In this document: piece by piece, positions 33,457 to 42,600 of the stretch
Layout: every line of letters begins with the position of its first letter
How positions within the stretch are numbered: the first letter of the stretch is position 1
Source: JBCCEJ01 sp039030335
Lineage (GTDB): Bacteria; Pseudomonadota; Gammaproteobacteria; HK1
Assembly (NCBI GenBank): GCA_039030335.1
Contig: JBCCEJ010000008.1
Location: 1-64,000, forward strand
Direction of reading: 5' to 3'
Length of the DNA stretch: 64,000 bases
Position numbers and translations under genes: made by a program
Notes under the pieces: generated by a model
What the model was told of the DNA's origin: nothing
The model's database searches: none
The model's input: the letters and a program-made list of their open reading frames with translations, nothing else

Positions 33457-34488
33457 ATGTTCATCGATACGACGAATCACGCGTCTTCCGGCATGCCGGT
33501 GGCGCCGCGTGGCGGCACTGGCAACCTCGATGCCACGGGCTGGTCACCGGAGATCATCAGTCGCCTGCACCAGGCTATCGCGGAGACGCTCGCCCAAACC
33601 GCCGTGTGCCGGACTTTCCTGCCGATACTGCCGTGCAGCCCCCGCGCATCCACCATCTCGAACGGTTTGTGGACAGCGGACAAGGTGGCGCCGCACGACA
33701 GGTACGTGATGACCGCTCGGTCGGATCACGTCGAACCACTGGTCGAGTTGTTTGTCGACTTCGCGCTGACACGCCCCCAGGTCGAGTCGGAGCCGCACGC
33801 GCGCCACGGCGAATCGTTGGCACGGCGCGCCACGGCGGCACTTGCGAACGCCGAGGATTTTGCCTTGGTCAACGGCTGGCCAAGCGATCCGCAGCAAGTT
33901 GACAGCGCCGCGCTGCCGGCGAGTCGTTACGTGCGCGCCGTCATTCCGGCGGGAGTCGAGCAGGCCACTCTGATAGCCGAGCCGATCGGCCCGGCGGTGG
34001 CACCGCGCGACACTCCGAATCCCATCTTTACCGAGCCCGCAAGACCCCTGCATGCGGCGAACCTGGCGGCGCGCACGATCGCGGCCGCCGACGCCCTCCA
34101 CGAGCATGGGTTGGAACCGCCGTTTGTACTGCTGCTGTCACCCTGGAACCGTAGCCAGCTCGGCTTACGGCGCACTTACGATGAATATCGGGTAACGCCG
34201 CAGGACCTGCTGCCGGATGACATCAAAACCATCGCCGACACGCGGTCGGTCTCCGATGAGCGCGCGCTTCTGATTGCGACCGGCGGCCAGCCTGTACAGA
34301 TCCGTGCACCCAGTCGCGACTACGAACTGGCGCTCACCGAAATCGACGCCGAAGGTCGATTCAATTTCCGCCTGAGCTTCCGGTTTGCACTTCAGATCCG
34401 CGGGCTTTACCCGCCCATTGCGGCATCACAGGCACCGGACGCGAAACCAGCGTTACGCAACCCCTACACGTTCGAGCTGAAGCCCTAA
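33457..34488 (+). CDS. encapsulin-like HK97-fold shell protein B (paralogue)
   Basis: A 343-residue paralogue of the preceding gene, 16 bases downstream. The same landmarks occur in order: EIISRLHQAIAETLAQ N-terminal helix; VELFVDFALTRPQV with AALANAEDFALVNGWP; PPFVLLLSPWNRSQL; LLIATGGQPVQIRAPSRDY; and EGRFNFRLSFRFALQIRG at the C-terminal sheet. Identity to protein A looks low but the layout is the same, so the two could form a mixed shell or alternative shells. It has its own C-terminal tail (about 20 residues). The gene ends the encapsulin unit and is convergent with a GMC oxidoreductase gene. Confidence 0.65.
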   Translation: MFIDTTNHASSGMPVAPRGGTGNLDATGWSPEIISRLHQAIAETLAQTAVCRTFLPILPCSPRASTISNGLWTADKVAPHDRYVMTARSDHVEPLVELFVDFALTRPQVESEPHARHGESLARRATAALANAEDFALVNGWPSDPQQVDSAALPASRYVRAVIPAGVEQATLIAEPIGPAVAPRDTPNPIFTEPARPLHAANLAARTIAAADALHEHGLEPPFVLLLSPWNRSQLGLRRTYDEYRVTPQDLLPDDIKTIADTRSVSDERALLIATGGQPVQIRAPSRDYELALTEIDAEGRFNFRLSFRFALQIRGLYPPIAASQAPDAKPALRNPYTFELKP

Positions 34489-34512
34489 ACAACGCGGCGC
34501 GGCCGCTATCGG

Positions 34513-36102
34513 TCAGCCGCGCCCGAAGCGAATGAGGTCGGCCACTTTCTCGGCGACCATCGCGCAGGCCGCATTCACGTTGCCGGCCGGTATAGTCGGC
34601 ATGATGGACGCGTCGGCCACGCGCAGCCCGTCCACCCCGTAGACCCTGAGTTCGGGATCGACGACCGACATACCGTCGCGTCCCATCTTGCAGGTGCCCA
34701 CCGGATGCCAGACGGTAATGTGCTGTTCCTTGATGGCCTTTACGAGATCGGCATCTTTACCGGGTTTCAGCTCGCCGCGGTTGAATTCCTTGAGCGGCGA
34801 CGCATTGGCAAACTCGCGCGCGAGTTCGATGCCTTCATACAGCACCCGGATGTCCTGTTCGGTCTGCAGATAGTGCGGCTGAATATACGGATCATGGCGC
34901 GGGTCGTTCGACATCAAATCAAGAAAGCCAATGCTCTCCGGCTGCACGAGCGTCGGGCAGACAATGAAATTCTCTTTCGGAAAGACGGGCGGCGTTATCG
35001 CATCGATCTTGCCGCTGACGTGATACTGCAGATCGGGCGCAAGCGCACGTGAACGCCTCGACGTATAAGTAAACAGACAGGACTCGGCGGTTACCTCACA
35101 GCCCATGAGGCCGGGATGCGACTCAAAGAACATCACGACCAGCAAATGGTCGATGAGATTTTGTCCGACACCTGGCAGCGGATACTGGCACGGAATGCCA
35201 AGCTGCCGCAGACGTTCAGGTCTCCCCAAACCGGACAACATCAGTAGTTTCGGCGATTCGATCGCGCCTGCGCACACTATGATCTCTTCGCGCGCACGAA
35301 ACGACTGACCGACATTCGGCCGCGCCGAGACACGCGAATCATCGATGAGGCAATCGACTCCCACGGCGCGATTGCCTTCAAACACGAGCCGCGCGGCATG
35401 GGCAGTCAGGTGTTCGACCAGGTTCGGTTTGGCCGGCTGCGATTCGATGAACGCGTAAGCAGTGCTGGCGCGCCGGCCGTTGGCCGTGCGCGTAAACTGG
35501 AAGGTGCCCGTCCCGCCTTCCTGCTGCGGGCCGTTGAAGTCCCAGTCCGGCCCCGCAAATCCGAGTGTTGGCCCGGTTTCACAAAAGGCGCGCGCAACTT
35601 CGGTCGGCTTGCGTATGAGCCGCACCGGCATCGGTCCGTCACCACCGTGGTAGGTGTCTGCGCCGAGTTGGAAGTCCTCCGATTTCTTGAAGTACGGCAG
35701 TACCTCGTCGAACGACCAGCCGGGATTGCCGAGCGATGCCCAAAGATCGAAATCGCGGCGGTTTCCGCGTATGTAGACCATGCCGTTGATCGAGTGCGAG
35801 CCGCCGCGCACGCGGCCGCGGCGCATCGCCGGCCACGGTACCTGCGGCCAGCGGCTCTCGCCGAACGCATGCTGCTGCATCGGGAAATCGTGCGCGATGC
35901 GCGGGTCCTGCCACGACAGGAACAGATTTGGCACCGCCGGGTATTCGATCACGTCGTAGTTGTCTGGACCGCCCGCTTCGAGCAGCAGAACTTTCACGTT
36001 CGGGTCTTCGGCAAGGCGGCTCGCGACCACACACCCGGACGTGCCTGCTCCGACGACGATGTAATCGAACACGTCCTGTTCAGTAATCCTTGTCATGTCC
36101 AT
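34513..36102 (-). CDS. GMC family FAD oxidoreductase (choline-dehydrogenase-like)
   Basis: A 529-residue glucose-methanol-choline oxidoreductase. The FAD turn is DYIVVGAGTSGCVVA (about 14-28), LLLEAGG follows, and GRVRGGSHSINGMVY is the GMC signature 1. ICAGAIESPKLLMLSG in the middle is signature 2. The active-site His is in WHPVGTCKMG and the second catalytic Asn in AGNVNAACAM. The enzyme oxidises an alcohol to aldehyde or ketone. The start at 36102 has GGA upstream; an earlier in-frame start adds a non-homologous stretch. It is divergent from the desaturase-like gene. Confidence 0.92.
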   Translation of the reverse strand: MDMTRITEQDVFDYIVVGAGTSGCVVASRLAEDPNVKVLLLEAGGPDNYDVIEYPAVPNLFLSWQDPRIAHDFPMQQHAFGESRWPQVPWPAMRRGRVRGGSHSINGMVYIRGNRRDFDLWASLGNPGWSFDEVLPYFKKSEDFQLGADTYHGGDGPMPVRLIRKPTEVARAFCETGPTLGFAGPDWDFNGPQQEGGTGTFQFTRTANGRRASTAYAFIESQPAKPNLVEHLTAHAARLVFEGNRAVGVDCLIDDSRVSARPNVGQSFRAREEIIVCAGAIESPKLLMLSGLGRPERLRQLGIPCQYPLPGVGQNLIDHLLVVMFFESHPGLMGCEVTAESCLFTYTSRRSRALAPDLQYHVSGKIDAITPPVFPKENFIVCPTLVQPESIGFLDLMSNDPRHDPYIQPHYLQTEQDIRVLYEGIELAREFANASPLKEFNRGELKPGKDADLVKAIKEQHITVWHPVGTCKMGRDGMSVVDPELRVYGVDGLRVADASIMPTIPAGNVNAACAMVAEKVADLIRFGRG

Positions 36103-36240
36103 CGTTCCACAACGCAACAGCTGGCAACTTGCCGTAAACCCGGCCACGCTTCAACCCATGCTGACAACTGGCCACCGAAGCGCCGCCGGTAGACAATGCA
36201 TTGGTCTGCGAGCGCCGGTAAACAGGAGACGGCCCACGGC

Positions 36241-37779
36241 ATGGATGAAGTAACGATCATAGGCGGGGGAATCGCCGGACTGGCAGCCGCATTACGCCTC
36301 GCTGAGCGTGGTCGGCGCGTCACCGTGATCGAGGCAGACGCTGAACTCGGCGGCAAGCTCGGGGCCCGTTTCGATGCGTCGACGGGCGAGCACCACGAGC
36401 ACGCCTATCACATGTACCTCAACTGGTATCTGAACTTCTGGGCACTGGTCGATCAGCTCGGTGTTCGGGACCGCTTCGAACCACGCCATCACATCCAGTT
36501 CCTGAAAGCCGGAGAGTTTCCGCACACTCACCACATCACGGATGTCGGTGCCATCGAAACTGTTTGGGCGAATGTAAATGGGGGCGTGGTACCGCCCGCA
36601 GACATGTTCATTTATGCCTACTCGCTGCTCGACCTGATGACGCGCCGTTACGACCGCGATGCATTCCTCGACCGCGTGAGCGTGAATGGCTTCATGAGTT
36701 CCAGACCCTACGCAACGGACGCGGCCGCCGAGCAGCACTCGCGCACGCTTGCAAAGGCGTTTGCCTCGTATAGCTACCGTACCTCCGCGGCGTCGTATCG
36801 CCGCTTCATCGCATTGGGGGCAGCCGAGCCTTCCCCGATGATGTGGGTCATGACCGGCAACGTATACGATGTCCTGATAAAGCCGCTCGAAGCGGCGCTC
36901 GTCGTGCGAGGCGTACGCATCCGCAAGAACACCCGGGTCGACCGATTGCTTTTGAATAACCGCGGACACATCAGCGCGCTGGCAGTATCGCAGATGAATC
37001 CGGGGCATTCGCTAAATGGTGCTGGTCGACGCGCATTGGGGAGCGGCACGCTCGACGTGCACGGCCCGGTTATCTGTACCATCCCACCAGACCGGCTGGC
37101 GTGTCTGGTCGACGACCCGGTCTACCAGAGCGCACCGGAACTGCATACGGTCGCCCGACTGAACAGCGAACCGATGACGTCCATCTCACTGCGCTTCAAG
37201 CGGCGCCTGCCGTCCCTGCCGAGCGACCATGTCGTACTGATGGATTCCCGTTACGAACTGACGTTCATCGACAACTCCCAGCTCTGGCCGGACCTCGACC
37301 ACACCTTCCTGAACGTGGTTGCGTCCGACGCCGATCATTTCTTCAACCTGTCGGATGATGCCGCCTTGCAATCCGTGCTGGCCGAGCTCCAGCGGTTCAT
37401 ACCATTCCAACTCGACGACGTCGATTTTGCGCGCACGCGCATCCGTTTCAACGAAGATGCGCCGCTCTTTCTGAACGAGGTCGGAAGCTGGAAGCACCGG
37501 CCCGCGACGCGCACCTCGATCGACAATCTGTTCCTGGCCGGCGACTACTGCCGCAACGAGATCGATGTCGTCACCATCGAAGGTGCGATGGTAAGCGCCT
37601 ACCACGCCGCCCGCGCGGTGCTCGAACAGGGTAGCCCGGCCGCACCGTTGCCCATCCCGCTGCCACCTGAATACCCGATGGCCCGCGCGCATCTGCTGAA
37701 GACTCTGCTGACGCCGCAGGTCTACTGGGCGAAATCATGGTCGTGGCTGACGCCTCGGGACCGGTCGCGCATACGCTGA
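36241..37779 (+). CDS. FAD-dependent amine-oxidase/phytoene-desaturase-like protein
   Basis: A 512-residue flavoprotein. It begins MDEVTIIGGGIAGLAAALRL with the dinucleotide turn, then VIEADAELGGKLGARF, the RxGG-type motif with K replacing R. The C-terminal FAD clamp is SIDNLFLAGDYCRNEIDVVT with IEGAMVSAYHAARAV. It resembles phytoene desaturase, hydroxysqualene dehydroxylase (HpnE) and similar carotenoid/terpenoid dehydrogenases. AGGAGA precedes the ATG. It leads a co-directional set with a small helical protein and a polyprenyl synthase, so an isoprenoid substrate is inferred. Confidence 0.83.
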   Translation: MDEVTIIGGGIAGLAAALRLAERGRRVTVIEADAELGGKLGARFDASTGEHHEHAYHMYLNWYLNFWALVDQLGVRDRFEPRHHIQFLKAGEFPHTHHITDVGAIETVWANVNGGVVPPADMFIYAYSLLDLMTRRYDRDAFLDRVSVNGFMSSRPYATDAAAEQHSRTLAKAFASYSYRTSAASYRRFIALGAAEPSPMMWVMTGNVYDVLIKPLEAALVVRGVRIRKNTRVDRLLLNNRGHISALAVSQMNPGHSLNGAGRRALGSGTLDVHGPVICTIPPDRLACLVDDPVYQSAPELHTVARLNSEPMTSISLRFKRRLPSLPSDHVVLMDSRYELTFIDNSQLWPDLDHTFLNVVASDADHFFNLSDDAALQSVLAELQRFIPFQLDDVDFARTRIRFNEDAPLFLNEVGSWKHRPATRTSIDNLFLAGDYCRNEIDVVTIEGAMVSAYHAARAVLEQGSPAAPLPIPLPPEYPMARAHLLKTLLTPQVYWAKSWSWLTPRDRSRIR

Positions 37780-37940
37780 CCGGTCCGGCGAATCACCGCT
37801 TCGAATTGCGGTATCATCGCGCCCGGGCGATCCGGTTGATTCCCGACTTAAACATCGGCCGTCCGGCTTCCTCTAAACAAGACACCCGTATCCGCTCGGG
37901 TGCGGGCACATTAGCGCTGGGCGGTAAGGAGACCACGAAG

Positions 37941-38468
37941 ATGCCTGACGAGCGTTACCCCGGCGGCCCCGGTATGGATCCGTTCAACGTCTGGAAGGAC
38001 CTCGACCCGGGCATGATGTCCGCTGCCTTCGAAGACGCCACCCGGGCGTTTTACGACATGATGGGCCGATCTGGTGCGTCGACCGACGACATGACCAATG
38101 TCCTTGGCGATGTTCTGAAGGATCAGAATTCCATGCGGGTCGTCGAACTGATGTCGAGAGCCTATATGACGTGGGCCAATCACGGCGTGCGTTACTGGGC
38201 GTCGATGGCCGATCGGCACGGCCGCTACGTCACGAGGCTGATGGAGCGGCTGAACCACATCCGCAGCAATCCCGATGCCACGGAGATGGAGCGCCGTATT
38301 CTGGTCGACGAAGCCGAACAGTACTTGCGCGAGATCGCCGACATGAGTCTTCAGGAGGGACGGGTGTTGCAAAAGGAACTCGAAATGCTGAGTGCCGAGC
38401 TGCGCGCCAGTTTCAACGAGCACACGCCCGGTGACGAACCGCGCCGGTTCGGGGGCGTGAAGCCGTGA
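37941..38468 (+). CDS. small helical protein coupled to a polyprenyl synthase
   Basis: A 175-residue protein without Cys, predicted almost all helix. It includes VVELMSRAYMTWANHGVRYW, MADRHGRYVTRLMERLNHI and a C-terminal amphipathic stretch (EAEQYLREIADMSLQEGRV). The N-terminus is Pro/Gly-rich. The ATG has AAGGAG at optimal distance. Its TGA overlaps the GTG of the following synthase gene (GTGA), so the two are translationally coupled and likely made in equal amounts. Candidate roles are a helper subunit of the synthase, as in two-component heptaprenyl diphosphate synthases, or a phasin/PhaE-like scaffold. No family is recognised. Confidence 0.7.
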   Translation: MPDERYPGGPGMDPFNVWKDLDPGMMSAAFEDATRAFYDMMGRSGASTDDMTNVLGDVLKDQNSMRVVELMSRAYMTWANHGVRYWASMADRHGRYVTRLMERLNHIRSNPDATEMERRILVDEAEQYLREIADMSLQEGRVLQKELEMLSAELRASFNEHTPGDEPRRFGGVKP

Positions 38469-39481
38469 CCGCGCCATCGCTGGACGCCAACGGCGGCGGA
38501 TTGTCCGCTATGCCGCAGGGCGCGGCGCCGGAGGCAGGCACATTTGAGCGGGTGACGGAGAGCGAGGCTTACGCCGTCACGGCGCTCGGCTTCGAGCGCG
38601 AGATGTCGACGTTGCACAACCGGTTACAGGACTGGTTGTACGGTTGCGACGCGGAACTGAAAGAGGCCGTCGACTGGCAATTCCTCGGTGGGTCCAAGTA
38701 TTTTCGCCCACTGACGGTGTTCAGCTGTTTCAAGGCGCGTTTCCCGCACGCACCGGAAGTCCCCGACCAGATCCTGCGCGCGGCACAGGGCGTCGAGATC
38801 TTCCACAACGTGTCGCTCGTTATCGACGATATTCTGGACAAATCCGATGAGCGCCGGGGCCGCGACACGCTGCAAAGGCGCTTCGGAGAACTGCAGTCGC
38901 TGATGGCATCCGGGTACATGATGGCCGAAGGCTATCGCGCGGTGATCGGGGATCCGCATTCGCTCGAACTGTTGTGCGAACTGATGACGCGCCTCGCTTC
39001 AGCCGAATGTCTGCAGTGGCGCCTGCGCCAGATGCCGCTTGGCGTCGAAGACTGGCGTCGCATCGCCGGTGAAGACACCGGCTCGATGTTCGAAGTGTGC
39101 GCCTGTCTGGGCGACCGTAGCGGCGACCTGCGGCGCTACGGTCATCTGCTCGGTCTGCTCTACCACGGCTGCGATGACGTAGGCGACATTCGCGGCGCCA
39201 AAGCGCTCGGGGGCGGCGGTCAGGAAGATCTGCGTGACGGCATCCTCACACTGCCCGCCTCATTCGCCATTCGTGACCCGGACGTCGCACGCATGTTCGC
39301 AGCGCCGAACAGCACCAACATCCCGATGATGGCAGACGCCTTCGCGGCGGTATTGCCGATGGCCGAAGCTTACCTCGACCAGATAGCCGACGAGGCGATC
39401 TCCGAAGCGCGCACCTTCTCCGAGTTTCCCGAGCCGCTGGAGCGCCTGGTCTCGCAGACACGTCAGTTGTCGAACAAGTAG
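38465..39481 (+). CDS. polyprenyl diphosphate synthase-like protein (divergent)
   Basis: A 338-residue trans-isoprenyl diphosphate synthase fold. The first aspartate-rich motif is LVIDDILDKSDERRG (DDxxD) and the second is GCDDVGDIRGAK. The FARM-neighbouring GKR motif is altered: GGSKYFRPLTVF. The usual K-T after the helix is D-T in GEDTGSMFEVCACLG. These changes hit residues that bind IPP and the diphosphate, so chain length or even reaction may differ. GTG start overlapping the upstream stop. It probably works with the upstream small protein and desaturase-like enzyme. Confidence 0.8.
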   Translation: MTAPSLDANGGGLSAMPQGAAPEAGTFERVTESEAYAVTALGFEREMSTLHNRLQDWLYGCDAELKEAVDWQFLGGSKYFRPLTVFSCFKARFPHAPEVPDQILRAAQGVEIFHNVSLVIDDILDKSDERRGRDTLQRRFGELQSLMASGYMMAEGYRAVIGDPHSLELLCELMTRLASAECLQWRLRQMPLGVEDWRRIAGEDTGSMFEVCACLGDRSGDLRRYGHLLGLLYHGCDDVGDIRGAKALGGGGQEDLRDGILTLPASFAIRDPDVARMFAAPNSTNIPMMADAFAAVLPMAEAYLDQIADEAISEARTFSEFPEPLERLVSQTRQLSNK

Positions 39482-39623
39482 CGGCTCCGTCGCTGTACGG
39501 GCAATCCGTACCGCGAAACGCATCGCGACCGCATTCTGTTCGAAGGCCGGGGCGGCGCGCTCAGTGACCTTGGCGATCGCTCCGTCGAGCGAGCTTCCGG
39601 AGCCGGGGAACACGCCGGTCGTA

Positions 39624-42600
39624 TCACCCCACTTCAGCCTGCTCGGCCAGCCGCAGGTACTCGGCGAAATCCGGTGTATCCCGGCCTTCGGCAATGCGCG
39701 GTTCGATCTCGGCCAGCAGGTCTCGCGCTTCACCGCGCCGCCCCTGGTAGAGCGCGAGCTGCGCGAGCGAGTTGACACTTCTCAGTTCGAATAGCACCGC
39801 GCCCTGGGCGGACGCGCGAGCACGCGCGACCCGCAACATGTCTGTCACCCTCGCCAGCGCGGAATCGCTCTCCAGTTCGTATACCAGCGTCGCATGCACA
39901 CGTCGGATCTCGGCCTCGTAGCTTCGTTCGTTGGTGTGCTCCAGATGGTCTACGGCCTGTTCTATCTGGGCCAGCGCCTGACGCGTGCGGCCCGCTTCAG
40001 CCAGCACTTCCGCAGTCAGCGTCCGGCACCATGGGACGGCCGCGACGGCACCACCGGACAGATACTGTCGCAGCGCATCGTTGACCGCTGTTACGTTGCT
40101 CTGCGTGCGGTCCTGCCAGAATCTCGCCCAAGCGTAGAAGATCTGCGACAGGTCGGCCCAAAACGGAAAGCCCTGATCGCGCGCGGCCCGCATCGTCGCG
40201 GCACCGTGGCTTTGCACGATATCGACCTCACGACGCAGCACGCGGGTATGCAGGGCGTCCGTGCCAACCTGGGAACTCGTAAACGCGTGCCCTACCTCGT
40301 CGGCGCGTTGAATGGCCTTCTGGCTCCACTCGATACCGGAATTGGTCAGACCGCGCAGAGACGATATCCAGCCCATATAGGAATAGGACACAGCGAGCGA
40401 TTCGTTACCAAACCGCGCGGGGTGTTGCACGTGGCGGGCGGGATCGTAGAGCGCGATGGCTGCGCGTATTTCCTGGTCAGCGTCGAACAGCTCACCGCGA
40501 AACGTGTGCGTTTGCCCGAGCGCACGGTGACTTTCCATCCTGAGTTCATTGCTGTCTTCCTGCTCGGCAAGCTCCAGCATCGATGCCGCGGCTTTGATCG
40601 CCGCATTCAGATCGGACGCCACGATGTAGTGCGCCCACAGGCCGCGCATGGCACCGAAACGTTGTTGCAACGATCCGACGCGACGGCTCAGATCGAGCGC
40701 CTCGTGTAACACTTCCTCGGCGTCTTTGGAGGTGTAACCAGCTGTCGCCACCACGGAAGGACCCAGGCTGACCAGCAGATCGAGTTCGAGCTTTTCATCG
40801 CGCGCGGAATCGAGCGCCCGCGTATCGCGTAATCCGTGCTCCAGGTGACGCCGCGCCTCATGGTGCGACGAGGTATGCGCAGCCAGACGGCCAGCGTCGA
40901 GCCAGTGCCGGGCCGCTTTGTCGTAGTCGCGCGCTTCACTGTAGTGTCGGGCGATGACTTCGGACCGAGCCACGTATTCCCCGCTGAACTCCGACATCAA
41001 GACCTCGGCGACGCGCCGATGTGCGTCACGCAACTCACCCCGTGGCCACGAGCGGTAAGCCGCATCGCGGACCAGCGCGTGCTTGAAGGTGTACAGAGAA
41101 TCACCGCCGCTGTCGCGCATCTGTAGCAAACCCGCTTCGCAGAGAACCTTCAATCCAGCCTCGAGTTGCAAAGCAGGTACCAGGTCTACCCGACTCAGCA
41201 CGGCGCGTGACAGCGTGCGACCAAGGATTGCGCCGGCGCGGGCTGCCCGCACGGCGTCCTGACCGAGACCATCGATGCGCGCTTGCAGCAATTCCCGCAA
41301 ACGTCCCGGGAGGCCCGCGTCCCGAACCGAGGCCAGCGTCTCTGGCGACTCCATCAGGAAACGCGTCAGCTCTTCGACGAACAGAGGGTTTCCTTCGGCC
41401 CTGAATACGATCTCTTCGAGCGTTCCCTCCGACACCGCGCCCCCGGCAACGGCTACCGCGAGCTGCGTCGACTCGGCATCCGACAGGCGGTCCAGAATCA
41501 ACTCTTCGACATGGTCGTGAACAGATTGCTCGAACGGCTGATCGGGGAAAGCGCGCTCTGGATCGGTGCGCGTCGTCGCCAGCACGAGCGCTTTCAGAGC
41601 GCCGACCTGCGGAAACAGTGTTTGCAACAGTTCCAACGTCGTGGCGTCCGCCCAGTGCAGATCCTCGCAAAGCATCAACGTGGGAGCCCGGCGGATCCGC
41701 CGCAGCAGATAACGCTCCATTTGCCGTAGCAACAGCAGGCGGCTGCGTTGTGGCGTCAGACCCGCCGGGTCATGCCGCGCAAAGTAGGCCTCGCTCACGC
41801 CGAACAGCTTGGCCACCGCTTCCATTTCGTCGCTCGACTGCTGCGGATCGAGTGCCAGCACGCCCGCGAGTCGCGAAAGCCGCGCAGCCGTCGTCTCGCA
41901 CTGGTCGAGGCCCGCCTCACCGGCCAGATGCTGCACTAGCGGGTGCAGCACCGAGTGTTGCGCGAACGGTGAGCAGTGCAGCTCCAGCGTACGCGTCTCG
42001 GGGGTTGAAAACTCGGCGGCCGCCGCCAGCATCAGGTGCGACTTACCAATCCCCGCCTCACCGGACATCAGTACTACCGAGCCACTTCCGGCATGCGCCT
42101 GTTTCCACAGCGCTGACAGTCGCGTCAGGTGGTTGTCACGCCCGTTGGACTGGCCGGTCAGCCGCGCGCCGCTGCTCTGTTCGCCAACCGCAGTCCAGAT
42201 CTCCATCGAGCGGGCGAATCCCTTGAACTCGCGCACGCCCATCGATGCCAGTTCGATATGAGCATCCACCTGACGGCGGATGGCATTGGTCACGACAACC
42301 GAGTTCGGACCGGCGCAGTCCTGCTGCAGTCTGGCTGAGAGATTGACGGTAGTACCGACGGCGTGGGGCTGCTCGCCATCTTTCGCGGCGCCGCGATCAA
42401 TATGCACCTCGCCAGTGGCAACACCGATTCGAACACTGATGTCGGCGCCGGGCGGGCGCGGCGCGCGCGGCATGTCGCGTAGGATATTGAGCGCCGCGCG
42501 CACGGCACGCACGGCATCGTGTTCGCTCGCTTTGGGGTAACCGAAGATCAGAACCTGTCCGTCCCCTGCATAGTGCAGGTGATAGCCGCCTTCCGCTATC

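Noticed and set aside
32454..34488. Prophage capsid genes
   Set aside because: No terminase, portal, protease, tail or integrase genes within the surrounding tens of kilobases.
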